The notes: a model not told the origin generated them from the letters alone. Shown: positions 15,530-24,779, numbered from the stretch's first letter. The stretch: 47,705 bases of DNA from an uncultured Bacteroidota bacterium (GCA_903903635.1 CAIUZK010000260.1:1-47705); one strand, 5' to 3'. A program made the numbers and translations.

Positions 15530-15793
15530 TTACTGGTCATAATGCCCAAAACAGGAATGAATTACAATCTGGTCATTGGTAATCCGGTATATCAGCCTAT
15601 GTTCATCATTAATCCTTCTTGACCAAAATCCCTGATAAGTACCTTTCAAAGGTTCAGGCTTACCAATGCCTTTGAATGGCGAAGATTGGATATCTGTAAT
15701 GATTTCCAGAATCCTGAAAACCAGATTCTGGTTACCAGATTTAAAAAGTTTAAGATCGCTTATTGCAGATGGGGAGAAAACCACCGTTCTCAT
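15530..15793 (-). CDS. YoeB/Txe-family toxin (mRNA interferase)
   Basis: 87 residues. The signature GIGKPEPLKGTYQGFWSRR followed by INDEHRLIYR, and a C-terminal FGHYDQ, are those of YoeB, a ribosome-dependent mRNA endonuclease that slows growth when free. The expected catalytic residues (Glu in KPEPLKG, Arg in WSRRI, C-terminal His) are present, though the usual C-terminal YHY is GHY here. Its start overlaps the antitoxin stop by 4 bp, a translationally coupled pair. Confidence 0.9.
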   Translation of the reverse strand: MRTVVFSPSAISDLKLFKSGNQNLVFRILEIITDIQSSPFKGIGKPEPLKGTYQGFWSRRINDEHRLIYRITNDQIVIHSCFGHYDQ

Positions 15794-16050
15794 TTACCAG
15801 GTGTTTTATGAATATAATTTTCCAATTCAGCCATTGTGAAAACTGTTCCTTTACCTTGTTCGATATCAGCAATTGAATTATTCAACCTTGCCCAATATTC
15901 CTCCTTTGATTCATTGCGGAATAGTTCATCAGTCTTATTGCTGACTGAAATCGTTACCTCGGCATTACCAAAGGTCTTTATCAGCGATTTAATGCGATTA
16001 AACACTTCCTCATTAAACTCTGCTGATGGAATTTTTATTAATGCATCCAT
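15790..16050 (-). CDS. Antitoxin of the YoeB-type pair
   Basis: 86 residues, encoded directly before the toxin with a 4-bp overlap. The N-terminal half (MDALIKIPSAEFNEEVFNRIKSLI) is strand-helix; the C-terminal half is acidic and has a YWARLNNSI and MAELENYI pattern fit for wrapping the toxin. It does not look like the usual YefM/Phd antitoxin. The role is assigned from position; DNA binding is not shown by the sequence. Confidence 0.75.
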   Translation of the reverse strand: MDALIKIPSAEFNEEVFNRIKSLIKTFGNAEVTISVSNKTDELFRNESKEEYWARLNNSIADIEQGKGTVFTMAELENYIHKTPGK

Positions 16051-16343
16051 AATAAACTGTTTACACCTGCCTCAATCCGGTTAAAAAATGAGCAAACATA
16101 ATTTATTACAAAAATATTGAAAAAATTGATAGAAACCTGAGCCGGCTATCAGGATCTCTTTTTAACATCGCGACTTGATTGATACCTTATTTGCCAGAGA
16201 GTTACTCCTTTATTTTGGTTTTAGCCCGGTGATGCGAGAGAGGTCTGTTATTGTATTTAAGAAACTGAAAGGATAATAATATTGAAATATTTAACAAAAT
16301 TATCCGCCCTGCAATAGACTTAAAATGTAATTTTAGCATTCAT

Positions 16344-17051
16344 ATGCCTGCCAAAGCTTTTTTGCTGAATGTTTTATTGTTCCTGAGCTGTTTCCCGGTT
16401 GTTGCCCAAACAATAAAGGGGGAAGTGCTGGATATGGATGATAAACACCAGTTGGCGGATGTAAGTATAGAAAACATTTATACTGCATTGAGCATTACCT
16501 CCAATCCCCAGGGAGGCTTCGTAATTGCGGCTACAGGCGGGCAATTACTTGTATTTAAAAAGCCTGGTTATAAAACTACACGTGTCCGGATTCCGAAAGG
16601 ATATATGCCTTCTTATTTTCGTATTATCATGACCAAAGGGGTATCTGAGATCAGGGATTATAATGTAGCCAAAACAACCCGCTACGATTATAAGAGCGAT
16701 AGTATCCGCTACCATGATCTTTATATGCACGAGCTTGATTTCCCGAAGCTGAGTACTTTTGATATGCTTGCACATCCTTTTAGCGCCATGGACGGCAAGA
16801 ACAGAGAGGTATGGCGGTTCCAGGAAGACTATGATGAGTTTGAAAAAGAGAAGTATGTAGACCGAACATTCAACGAGGCTATTGTAACAAAGTTTACCGG
16901 GCTTACCGGAGACAGCCTTCATTATTACATGCGCCGTTTCCGGCCATCATACGAACAGGTGCGTAATATGAACGACTATACTTTCTTCAACTTTATTAAG
17001 TCGTCGGTGCATCAGTACCGTAACATGAACAATGCCAGAGGTGCACAATAA
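16344..17051 (+). CDS. Exported protein with CarboxypepD_reg-like domain
   Basis: 235 residues: signal peptide 1-21 (VVAQ), then a beta-sandwich typical of the carboxypeptidase regulatory-like family (TIKGEVLDMDDKHQLADVSIEN and the NPQGGFVIAATGG turn). A C-terminal basic and aromatic-rich helical region follows, with no barrel. In Bacteroidota such proteins are periplasmic or outer-membrane associated. It is alone and faces away from its neighbours. Function is unknown. Confidence 0.8.
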   Translation: MPAKAFLLNVLLFLSCFPVVAQTIKGEVLDMDDKHQLADVSIENIYTALSITSNPQGGFVIAATGGQLLVFKKPGYKTTRVRIPKGYMPSYFRIIMTKGVSEIRDYNVAKTTRYDYKSDSIRYHDLYMHELDFPKLSTFDMLAHPFSAMDGKNREVWRFQEDYDEFEKEKYVDRTFNEAIVTKFTGLTGDSLHYYMRRFRPSYEQVRNMNDYTFFNFIKSSVHQYRNMNNARGAQ

Positions 17052-17068
17052 AGTGGTGATATAAATCC

Positions 17069-17608
17069 TTATTTGCTTTTGCCTCTTATGTTTTTATAAA
17101 TCTTTATCGCGCTCATAAGCAAGATAATGATGAGCACCAGCCCAAGCAATCCGTAAACCAGGCTCATGCCTTGTTTCACGACAGCCAGCATGATTATCGC
17201 AATCAGGAAAATAGTAGCCACTTCATTCCATATCCGTAGCTGGTTGGAGGTATATTTGAAAATGCCTTTTGCCTGCTGTGCATAAATAACATGCAGTGAG
17301 TAATGATAGGCATAAAGACCAACCACAAAGCCAAGTTTGATTGTAAGCCAGTCAGTCATATAAAAGTGATCTCCCATCAGCTTATACCACATCAGTGGCC
17401 CGAAGATCAGCGTTAAAACAGCCGATGGCCAGGTGATGCCCATCCACAATCTCCTGATCATGATGTTGAATTGCGGCATCAATATAGACCGGTCAGGTTC
17501 ACCTTTTTCATTGGCCTCGGTATTGTATATAAACAACCGCACAATGTAGAACATGCCACTAAACCAGGTGACAATGAATATGATATGGAGCGCTTTAATG
17601 TATAACAT
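17069..17608 (-). CDS. hemJ: Protoporphyrinogen oxidase HemJ (CopD-like membrane protein)
   Basis: 179 residues with several hydrophobic helices and the conserved early His8 (KALHIIFIVTWFSGMFY). HemJ oxidises protoporphyrinogen IX to protoporphyrin IX, the step before ferrochelatase. Its gene lies 68 bp after hemH on the same strand, a typical haem gene pair, which strongly supports the assignment over other CopD-family members. Protohaem from this pair would also feed the cytochromes at 4-7 kb. Confidence 0.9.
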   Translation of the reverse strand: MLYIKALHIIFIVTWFSGMFYIVRLFIYNTEANEKGEPDRSILMPQFNIMIRRLWMGITWPSAVLTLIFGPLMWYKLMGDHFYMTDWLTIKLGFVVGLYAYHYSLHVIYAQQAKGIFKYTSNQLRIWNEVATIFLIAIIMLAVVKQGMSLVYGLLGLVLIIILLMSAIKIYKNIRGKSK

Positions 17609-17676
17609 CTTGACGTAAAAAGTTAAATGTGAAAACCGGTATTGGGTTTATTTGTATGGTGCATTACAGGTAGCTA

Positions 17677-18720
17677 TTAATTTTTAAGTCCTAAAATATC
17701 CACCATGGCCTTTATCCATTCGGGTTGGGTGTTCATGCAGGGTATAAAAGCGAATGAAGTTCCTCCTGCTTTCAGAAAGTTTTCGCGCTCCCGGATAGCT
17801 ACTTCCTCAAGGGTTTCCAGGCAGTCGCTTACAAATGCAGGGCACACTACCGACAGCGATTTTACACCCTCATTGGGTAGTTGTTCCATGCGTAGGGTAG
17901 TGGCGGGTTTCAGCCATTCAGCACGGCCCAGTTTCGACTGGAAGGAAACACTGTAATTCTCTTTGGCTATACCTAGCAGTTCTGTTACCAGTCGTGTGGT
18001 TACATAACATTGATGCCGGTAGCAGAATTCATGGGCAGGAGAGTCGGTTTCGCAACAACCGGCCGACTTAAGGCAGTGATTCCCCGTAACGTCACTCTTA
18101 TGAATATGTCTTTCAGGAATACTATGATAGCTGAAAAGCAGGTGAGGGGCTGATGTATTTTTATCTTTAGGTTGCAGGTAGGGTTTAATACTTGCCGCCA
18201 ATGCGCTGATATAAGCCGGATGATTGTAAAATGGTGGAATGGTAGTAATGCGGAAAGGATACTTACCGGCTGCATGAACACTTTTTGCATGTTCTACTGC
18301 TGTTTCAAAACTACTCATGGCATAGTGGGGATAAAGGGGTAGTAATACTACCTCTTCCAGATCCGGATTCCCGGCCAGTATTTTGTCATAAGCGGCTTTC
18401 ATTGTCGGATTGCCATAACGCATGGATACTTCAACAGGATAATCAACCAGTTTTCGCAATGCCTGCGCCTGTTGATTAGTAATAACTACCAGTGGCGAAC
18501 CTTCTTTAGTCCAGATGCTTCTGTAAGCTTCTGCTGATTTAGGGGCACGGAAAGGAGATATTATACCCTTGACCAGCAATGTGCGCTGGATATACGGAGT
18601 GTCAATAACCCGTTCATCCATCAGGAATTCCGTAAGATATTTTCTTACATCCTTTACGCTGGTGGAGTCGGGCGACCCCAGGTTCATTAATATTATTCCT
18701 CGTTTTTTTAAGCCTGGCAT
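17677..18720 (-). CDS. hemH: Ferrochelatase
   Basis: 347 residues. It inserts Fe2+ into protoporphyrin IX, the last step of protohaem synthesis. N-terminal ILMNLGSPDS, central SYHSIPERHI with the catalytic histidine, and NYSVSFQSKLGRAEWL followed by CPAFVSDCLETLEE with the second metal-side residues are all present. A cysteine-rich stretch (CLKSAGCCETDSPAHEFC then YRHQC) lies just after the catalytic motif; similar Cys-rich loops occur in Bacteroidota ferrochelatases as I recall, and may bind an Fe-S cluster. It is transcribed with hemJ. Confidence 0.95.
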   Translation of the reverse strand: MPGLKKRGIILMNLGSPDSTSVKDVRKYLTEFLMDERVIDTPYIQRTLLVKGIISPFRAPKSAEAYRSIWTKEGSPLVVITNQQAQALRKLVDYPVEVSMRYGNPTMKAAYDKILAGNPDLEEVVLLPLYPHYAMSSFETAVEHAKSVHAAGKYPFRITTIPPFYNHPAYISALAASIKPYLQPKDKNTSAPHLLFSYHSIPERHIHKSDVTGNHCLKSAGCCETDSPAHEFCYRHQCYVTTRLVTELLGIAKENYSVSFQSKLGRAEWLKPATTLRMEQLPNEGVKSLSVVCPAFVSDCLETLEEVAIRERENFLKAGGTSFAFIPCMNTQPEWIKAMVDILGLKN

Positions 18721-18827
18721 TTGAATGGTTTAGAATGAAAAGTAAAAATATGCAAAGTTTGCAAGACCCATGATGAAGTAAATTACTGTGGTCGATAAGC
18801 TATTGCGGTGCAAAGAAAAGAAACTTA

Positions 18828-18984
18828 GTGACGTTGATTAAATAAAGTATACCATATTGCGAAGTTATATTTCTTTTATGCGAGGCGTAAAATCTGCGAA
18901 TAGTGCGCTATTTAAAGAATTTTACAACGAAGCAGAAAGGAAAAAGAACGAGTAAGATGGTATACTTTATTTAATCATCGTCAC
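18828..18984. repeat. Fold-back repeat, copy C (157 bp, MITE-like)
   Basis: The best preserved copy. 27 of 28 terminal bases are inverted repeats (GTGACG at the left, CGTCAC at the right). TTA flanks both ends (18825-18827 and 18985-18987) as a 3-bp target duplication. An internal pair GTAAAAT/ATTTTAC and an exactly central hairpin AATAG-TGCG-CTATT (18899-18912) make the whole element nearly self-complementary. It lies between hemH and the 19105 lipoprotein gene, in the opposite orientation to copy B. Confidence 0.88.
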
Positions 18985-19004
18985 TTAGCAAACGAATGAA
19001 TGCA

Positions 19005-19060
19005 GCCTGATAAATATCACCGGTTCAAATGACCGGCGAATGACATTCAGGGAATCAGGC
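19005..19060. terminator. Nested hairpins downstream of the 19105 lipoprotein gene
   Basis: An outer stem GCCTGAT/ATCAGGC (19005-19011/19054-19060) encloses CCGGT/ACCGG (19020-19024/19032-19036). This may terminate the minus-strand gene; there is no clear T-tract. Confidence 0.4.
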
Positions 19061-19104
19061 AATAATATGGCAGTATTATAAATGGTATTGAGTGGTTTGC
19101 TATG

Positions 19105-19764
19105 CTAGAAGTTAACATAAACCAAAGTAGTATACGCCAGATTGTTGCCGCCTTTTAGCGCCACCGGCAAAGGCGCAAGTACTTTAACAATGCCCTTATC
19201 TGAATAGTATTCATATCCATACTCAGTAAACATTTTTTTGCAGTTTATGACACCCAAAGGGGTGGTTACCTGCACATATTTCATCCAGTGTCTGTTGCCA
19301 TATGTTTTGAATGAATTCCACAGTACATCAGTATCTGCAGCAAAATTGGCAAGGTATGCAGGTGTTTGGTAAAGTATTAAAGAATCATCAGTGGAATTTA
19401 ATGACATGACGGAAGAATAGGCAAAACCTGGAAAACGGGAATACCCGGAGATCTGATAGAAGCCACCAGGCATATTGGCGAAGTACATGATAACAGATTG
19501 TACGTCGTTATTCCTGATCACCCTTACTGCGTGGTTGCCATTTATGATCGTATCAGAAACTGCCCTTATGGTATCGCCATTGTCGTATACCCACATATTG
19601 CCCACCTTGAGCGGAAAGCTATCCAGTTGAATGACAGGACCTAAAGTATCATTAACGTATGGGCCAATATAATGAGGGACAGGTGTTGGAGTGCTTTTCT
19701 TGCCACAGGCAGAAAATAAAAATAAGGTAATGGTCAATGTAGCCAGATAGGTTAGTGATTTCAT
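19105..19764 (-). CDS. Lipoprotein of unknown function
   Basis: 219 residues with lipobox FSACGKK, then a Pro-rich linker. The body has a KVGNMWVYDNGDTIRAV region typical of small secreted lipoproteins of Bacteroidota, and a C-terminal strand. No catalytic motif is seen. A -7 box (TAACTTTG on the minus strand, 19784-19791) supports the start. No partner gene is adjacent. Confidence 0.75.
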   Translation of the reverse strand: MKSLTYLATLTITLFLFSACGKKSTPTPVPHYIGPYVNDTLGPVIQLDSFPLKVGNMWVYDNGDTIRAVSDTIINGNHAVRVIRNNDVQSVIMYFANMPGGFYQISGYSRFPGFAYSSVMSLNSTDDSLILYQTPAYLANFAADTDVLWNSFKTYGNRHWMKYVQVTTPLGVINCKKMFTEYGYEYYSDKGIVKVLAPLPVALKGGNNLAYTTLVYVNF

Positions 19765-19783
19765 AGGGGAAATTTATTTATTG

Positions 19784-19791
19784 CAAAGTTA
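19784..19791 (-). promoter_or_regulatory. -7 promoter box of the 19105 lipoprotein gene
   Basis: TAACTTTG on the minus strand, 20 bp before the ATG. Confidence 0.5.
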
Positions 19792-19901
19792 GCTTAAAAA
19801 TGGAAACGGATATTATTTATTGTACTAGCAGCAGCATTTCCCAAAAAAGCGGTTAGCCGGGAATTGTCCATATTGCTATTTTTAAGTATTTTTACAGATA
19901 T

Positions 19902-20411
19902 ATGAAACTGAAAAGAATTGCCTGCCTGTTGCTGGTATTTTTGTGCCTGATTAGTACAGCCGAAGCAAAAAAGGAAACTAAAAAGAAAGAAAAAGCTTAT
20001 TTCAAACTATTGGAAGCGAGTGCTCAAAAGACAGTGCCGGGTATTCCGGGGGCACAACCGAAGACAAATTACAAGTTCATCATCATCTGGCAGGGTGCCA
20101 AATATCCTGAAACCTTTTTCTGGAGAGGGGAGAATGGCTGGTTGACCTGTTCTATTTTGAAAGCACATAAGCAGAAGAGTAAAACAAAGGGCACATTTGG
20201 TGTAGATTATAAAACTGAATCGGCGAGCGGCGATAACATACATACCGGAGATACCTTGCAACTTACGCCCATAGTAGGAGGGAAATTCCCAATACCGGCT
20301 GAAATACCTGCCGATGCTAAGAATTCCCTGTATTTCAAAACCGGTGGAAGTGCCTGGTTGTCATTCCCGGTAAAGAATATCACTAAGAAACCGGATGTTA
20401 TAATGCAATAG
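19902..20411 (+). CDS. Small exported protein of unknown function
   Basis: 169 residues with a clear signal peptide (LVFLCLISTAEA) followed by a Lys-rich stretch, then a compact beta-rich domain containing KTNYKFIIIWQGAKYPETFFWRG broken into short strands, HTGDTLQLTP and a C-terminal SAWLSFPVKNITKKPD. I do not recognise the family. It is on the same strand as the T9SS protein that follows 96 bp later and could be co-transcribed with it. Confidence 0.7.
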   Translation: MKLKRIACLLLVFLCLISTAEAKKETKKKEKAYFKLLEASAQKTVPGIPGAQPKTNYKFIIIWQGAKYPETFFWRGENGWLTCSILKAHKQKSKTKGTFGVDYKTESASGDNIHTGDTLQLTPIVGGKFPIPAEIPADAKNSLYFKTGGSAWLSFPVKNITKKPDVIMQ

Positions 20412-20507
20412 AGTAATAGTTGCTTGCTGTGGTCGGCTTAATTATTTGTTCAAGTAAAATTAAAGATAGTGTTGTTTTGATTTTTACCATTTCTTAAATA
20501 TCTGTTT

Positions 20508-23123
20508 ATGAAGAAACTGTTTTTACTATCCGCTATCACATTAAGCGCCACTGCGCTTTTTGCACAGCCCTGGATGCCCAAAAATAATACCGGTCCGGTT
20601 AAGTTTGCCGATGTGCTTTCCGGGTACTCACGGGTCGCAGGTGGCGATAACGGAAAAGAAGAAGCGGAAATGAACATGAAAGGTTCCGGTAAAGAAGGTA
20701 AGGATCATCTGTTTGATAAGTGGGAATGGTACTGGAAACAGCACCTTGACAAAGACGGTTACATTGTGCCTCCTGTCAGAACGTTAAGATCATGGCAGGC
20801 TTATATAGGGCAAAACGCCCATAATAAAAAACTGGCTAAGACCACAGCGATCCCATCCAATTGGGTTTTTCAGGGGCCGACAATCTCGGGTGGAGGTTAT
20901 GCCGGAATCGGTCGTGTTAATATTGTAGCATTCGATCCGGTTGATTCCAATACATTTTATGCGGGTAGCGCGGCAGGCAGTACATGGAAAACTACAAATG
21001 GTGGCGCTACTTGGGCATCCTGCTACGATTTTTTACCCACATTGGGCGTTGCTGATATCAAGGTCAATCCGCACAACCGCAATTCGGTATTTGTAGCTAC
21101 CGGAGACGGGGATGCCGGCGATGCTTATAGCTCGGGTGTTATTATGTCGCACGATGGTGGCGCTACATGGCTTACCACCAGCCTGAGCTGGATGCCTACC
21201 GATTACAACAACGCCAGGTCTATGCTCATTAATCCTATTGATACCAACACCATGTTGCTGGGTACTAATAACGGTATATTTAAATCATACAATGCCGGAG
21301 CAACCTGGACAAATGTGGCGCCGGGTAACTTTAAGCAGATACTGTACAAACCTAATGATACCAACATTGTTTATGGCACAATATACACCGATACTTCCTG
21401 CCAGATTTTAAGGTCTGTCAATGCCGGTCTGACATGGAGTGTGATTACCAGCTTTACCGATGCACAGAGAATAAATATTGCAGTTACACCTGCCAGCCCT
21501 ACTATAGTTAAGGCAATTGTCTCTAATGGTGGTTCAGGATTGAAGGGAATATATAATTCTACCAATAGCGGAGCTAGCTATTCAGCCATATTTACCAATG
21601 ATACTACCTGCACGAACGAATTGCTGGGGTGGGATCTTGGCCTGCCCACCAGTTCGTGTGGCGGACAGGGATGGTATGATTTATGTATAGCTATTAATCC
21701 GGCTAACGCGCTTGAGGTAACCATAGGTGGCGTAAATACCTATTATTCAAACGATGGTGGATATAACTGGACTTTAGCTAATAGCTGGTATGACGGGGGA
21801 ACCGGTGTGGCAGTTGTGCATGCCGATAAGCACAGCCTGGTGTATAGCCCGGTTTCCGGTGCGCTTTTCGAAACCTGTGATGGTGGGGTGTATAAGAATT
21901 ACAATCCTTTATCCAGCCCATGGATCAACCTGTCTGACGGATTATGTGTAACTGAGTTTTACAGGAATGCAGTTGCCAATGGAGTTACGTTTTGTATAGG
22001 AGGCTGCCAGGACGATGGCACCAAGAAAATTAATGGGGGGATTTCTACCGACCTTACAGGCGGCGATGGTATGCAGCCCCTGATCAATTATGGCAACCCT
22101 GCCAATATCTTTTATTGCAGTTCCCAGAATGGCTATATTAATATGACCAGGGATGGAGGACTTAGCTATCACAGCATTACCGATACTTTGCACAGTTCGG
22201 GTGGTTGGGTTACTCCTTATTGTCTGCATCCCACCGATACCGCAACGTTGTTGCTGGCCTATAAGAATGTATATGTGAGTCATAACAATGGCATTTCATG
22301 GACGGCTATTTCACCGGTATTTGATACCGATAACAATATCAACCGTCTTGAGATAGCCCGTACAAATACCAACTACCTCTACACTGTGCAGGATGATTAC
22401 CACATCTGGAAATCGACAATGCACTATACTACAAATTTTGGCGCTAGCTGGGATACCATACACATTCCCTTCACTAATTTCATTTCAGACCTGAAGATTG
22501 ATCCGAGGAATGAAAAACATATTATGGTGACGGTAAGCGGATATGGCCCTGATAAAGTATACAGCTATAATCTGACTACCGGTATATGGACCAACCAAAG
22601 CGGTACGCTTCCCGATTTGCCTATCGATTGTATTGTAATGGATACGGCTTCGCGTACCCAATACATCGGAACAGATGCAGCCGTTTTCTTTAAGGATACT
22701 ACCATGTCAGACTGGGGCTTGTTCAATACGTATCTGCCGACTGTGCATGTTTATGACCTGAATATTAATTACGCTACAGGTCAGTTGTGGGCTGCAACTT
22801 TTGGTCGCGGTATGTGGAAAACATTTAAGGCTGATAATCCGGGTACACTGGCTGTAGAACAATTAACTGCCGCTGTATTAAGTGTTTCACCAAATCCAAG
22901 CCACGGAACATTTTCTATTTACAGCAGCAGCGACGAACTACGCACAGGCGAGGTGACCATTAAGTTGATTGCTCAGGATGGTAAATGTATTTTGACATCC
23001 AAAAGTATATTCGATGGCAGTGGGTATCTTAAGGTAAGTACTCAGGGACTGCCTGCAGGCTTTTATATCTGTGAGGTCAGCAATCAGCAGATGATTTCAA
23101 GAGCCAAGGTGGTTTTGCAATAA
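20508..23123 (+). CDS. Large secreted BNR/sortilin-like repeat protein with T9SS sorting domain
   Basis: 871 residues, exported through Sec (signal peptide ending ALFAQ) and the type IX system. The body carries many BNR/Asp-box or sortilin-type repeats of a beta propeller (TTNGGATW, SHDGGATW, SYNAGATW, SNDGGYNW, TRDGGLSY, SHNNGISW). The last 90 residues form a T9SS type A domain (SVSPNPSHGTFSIYSS and a GLPAGFYICEVSN strand). Asp-box propellers occur in glycosidases and adhesins; no catalytic set is evident, so an adhesive or carbohydrate-binding role is possible. A perfect 44-bp palindromic terminator follows. Confidence 0.9.
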   Translation: MKKLFLLSAITLSATALFAQPWMPKNNTGPVKFADVLSGYSRVAGGDNGKEEAEMNMKGSGKEGKDHLFDKWEWYWKQHLDKDGYIVPPVRTLRSWQAYIGQNAHNKKLAKTTAIPSNWVFQGPTISGGGYAGIGRVNIVAFDPVDSNTFYAGSAAGSTWKTTNGGATWASCYDFLPTLGVADIKVNPHNRNSVFVATGDGDAGDAYSSGVIMSHDGGATWLTTSLSWMPTDYNNARSMLINPIDTNTMLLGTNNGIFKSYNAGATWTNVAPGNFKQILYKPNDTNIVYGTIYTDTSCQILRSVNAGLTWSVITSFTDAQRINIAVTPASPTIVKAIVSNGGSGLKGIYNSTNSGASYSAIFTNDTTCTNELLGWDLGLPTSSCGGQGWYDLCIAINPANALEVTIGGVNTYYSNDGGYNWTLANSWYDGGTGVAVVHADKHSLVYSPVSGALFETCDGGVYKNYNPLSSPWINLSDGLCVTEFYRNAVANGVTFCIGGCQDDGTKKINGGISTDLTGGDGMQPLINYGNPANIFYCSSQNGYINMTRDGGLSYHSITDTLHSSGGWVTPYCLHPTDTATLLLAYKNVYVSHNNGISWTAISPVFDTDNNINRLEIARTNTNYLYTVQDDYHIWKSTMHYTTNFGASWDTIHIPFTNFISDLKIDPRNEKHIMVTVSGYGPDKVYSYNLTTGIWTNQSGTLPDLPIDCIVMDTASRTQYIGTDAAVFFKDTTMSDWGLFNTYLPTVHVYDLNINYATGQLWAATFGRGMWKTFKADNPGTLAVEQLTAAVLSVSPNPSHGTFSIYSSSDELRTGEVTIKLIAQDGKCILTSKSIFDGSGYLKVSTQGLPAGFYICEVSNQQMISRAKVVLQ

Positions 23124-23151
23124 TCCTTTTATTCTGTGTGAGATTAGCGCC

Positions 23152-23195
23152 AATAAAAGATGAGCCATACTTATAAGTATGGCTCATCTTTTATT
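23152..23195. terminator. Perfect 44-bp palindromic bidirectional terminator
   Basis: AATAAAAGATGAGCCATACT and its exact complement meet with no loop bases left over at the centre (TTA|TAA). A- and T-runs on either side serve both converging genes. Confidence 0.85.
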
Positions 23196-23202
23196 GAATG
23201 GA

Positions 23203-23805
23203 TTATCCAAATCCCGGATTCCTGATCTCGTTTAATGACATGTGCGTAACCGGTTCAGGTGAACTGGCCGCAACCGGGAATTTCTGCTTTTCAGTTGTTT
23301 GATTAATACCCGACAAGCCCAGCATATGACGTTGCTCTATGGTGTCGAGGGCTGCTTTGCGCTCCAGGTGCTGGCCCACTATTGTTTTTATGTCTTTACC
23401 TGCATGATAAAGTATTTCATTTTTCAGCCGCATTTCACGTGCCACCCGTCCTAAGATAAAAGTGAGAACAATACAAATGGCTGCCACCGCATATACACCC
23501 AGTATCAGGTAAAGCAGGTTTGTCGCACCCATCAGGTTGCGTTGCGTGGTGTTGTATAAAATCGTGTTAAGCTGACTGAAGGGGTATATCTTATGCATCA
23601 GCGCAACAAAGGCTATGCCGCCAATACTTACAATGTAACAAATGTATTCGCTTAAGATCAGGGTGCCGCTGCTCAGCATCCTTTGTGCGGCAGGTTTCCG
23701 GAGGGCGGTAGCCAGAGGGTCCAACAGACCGATCTGTTCGTTGATCATTACCCTTTCTTCCCTGAATTCAGCCAAAAGATCATCCTTCAATGTGGTTAAG
23801 GCCAT
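23203..23805 (-). CDS. Two-helix membrane protein of unknown function
   Basis: I place the start at 23805 (MALTTLKDDLL), giving 200 residues. A -7 box TATATTTG lies at 23825-23832 on the minus strand, so the longer frame (start at 23868) would begin before transcription. Two transmembrane helices are visible: about residues 45-67 and 92-114. The N-terminus is helical with a DDLLAEFREERVMIN stretch; the C-terminal third is coiled-coil-like, then disordered. Function is unknown. Confidence 0.72.
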   Translation of the reverse strand: MALTTLKDDLLAEFREERVMINEQIGLLDPLATALRKPAAQRMLSSGTLILSEYICYIVSIGGIAFVALMHKIYPFSQLNTILYNTTQRNLMGATNLLYLILGVYAVAAICIVLTFILGRVAREMRLKNEILYHAGKDIKTIVGQHLERKAALDTIEQRHMLGLSGINQTTEKQKFPVAASSPEPVTHMSLNEIRNPGFG

Positions 23806-23824
23806 GGTTAAAGATAATTTGATG

Positions 23825-23855
23825 CAAATATAACATTGTGGTAATCTCAGTGTCA
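23825..23855 (-). promoter_or_regulatory. Promoter of the 23203 membrane protein gene
   Basis: On the minus strand TTGAC (23851-23855) is followed after about 18 bp by TATATTTG (23832-23825), close to the Bacteroidota -33/-7 layout. It decides the downstream start. Confidence 0.6.
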
Positions 23856-23962
23856 ACAAAGTATCCACACGATGTTAGTATCGTTCAATATCAGGAAGGA
23901 CCGAATGATTTTGTTTGCCTGTAAATTCTGTCTTTTGAAACTTACCCGATGGCAATCATCAC

Positions 23963-24592
23963 TTAAAAGAGGATACCTAAATTGAAATTGAAGCAACCAT
24001 TTTTGATAACCAGATTGTTGGCAGGGGCAATATCTGATAAGCCTTTTTCATAGCATAACGACATATAAAAATGCCTGACCTTAATTGCTGAATAAAATAC
24101 AATTCCTGCATCTATTGGTTTAAAGTCATCGGTTGAATCGGTGCCGATTTTGAATGGAGTAGTACGCGAGCCTCCGTTTAGGTCCTTGATTTTACAATCG
24201 GCAGATAACAGTTTGGATACATAGGGCCCAGCGCCAAGGTCGAATGAACCGGCATCAAAAATGGGAATTTTGAATATAATTGGCAATGCGAATTCCATAT
24301 AATCAAGTTTGTTTTTGAATTCAAGCACATTTGAAACATAATTAGCGCCATCATTGTTATTGGTTGCCCCCTTTTGCGTATACAATAATTCGGGTTGCAC
24401 GCATAATTTCTTACCCTTTGACCGGTAAACCAGGCCGGCATTCAATCCAAAGTTTAAACCACGTTCCTCTGTAGTTCCGGAGAGTGTATACTTGTAGCCG
24501 GTGGTATTCCAGCCTAGTTGTATACCAATCTGACCATAACCTGTTGTTGATAAAATACATAAGGTAAGCAGAGCCCAAATTCCTGATCGCAT
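23963..24592 (-). CDS. PorT-like outer-membrane beta-barrel protein
   Basis: 209 residues with signal peptide 1-20 and an eight-strand barrel pattern: LGWNTTGYKYTL, GLNFGLNAGLVYRSKG, LCVQPELLYTQKGA, YMEFALPIIFKIPIF, FDLGAGPYVSKLL and final NFNLGILF. These are the strands of the PorT/outer-membrane beta-barrel family (PF13568-type) found across Bacteroidota. It is a surface or periplasm-facing barrel; the substrate is unknown. Confidence 0.85.
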   Translation of the reverse strand: MRSGIWALLTLCILSTTGYGQIGIQLGWNTTGYKYTLSGTTEERGLNFGLNAGLVYRSKGKKLCVQPELLYTQKGATNNNDGANYVSNVLEFKNKLDYMEFALPIIFKIPIFDAGSFDLGAGPYVSKLLSADCKIKDLNGGSRTTPFKIGTDSTDDFKPIDAGIVFYSAIKVRHFYMSLCYEKGLSDIAPANNLVIKNGCFNFNLGILF

Positions 24593-24779
24593 AATAATAA
24601 GTGATTAAAGTGCAAGTTACCCTTGGTTCACTCTTGTCACAATACCACATTTGGGGTATGTTTTGAGCATTCTGTAAGACAATTAAGCATATAGCGTTGC
24701 GTTTAATGGTACGTATTTTTTATTCCCAACTCAGCTTGTTACCTTCAATAATGCATCGCTATCCTGAGATTTTGGTTTT

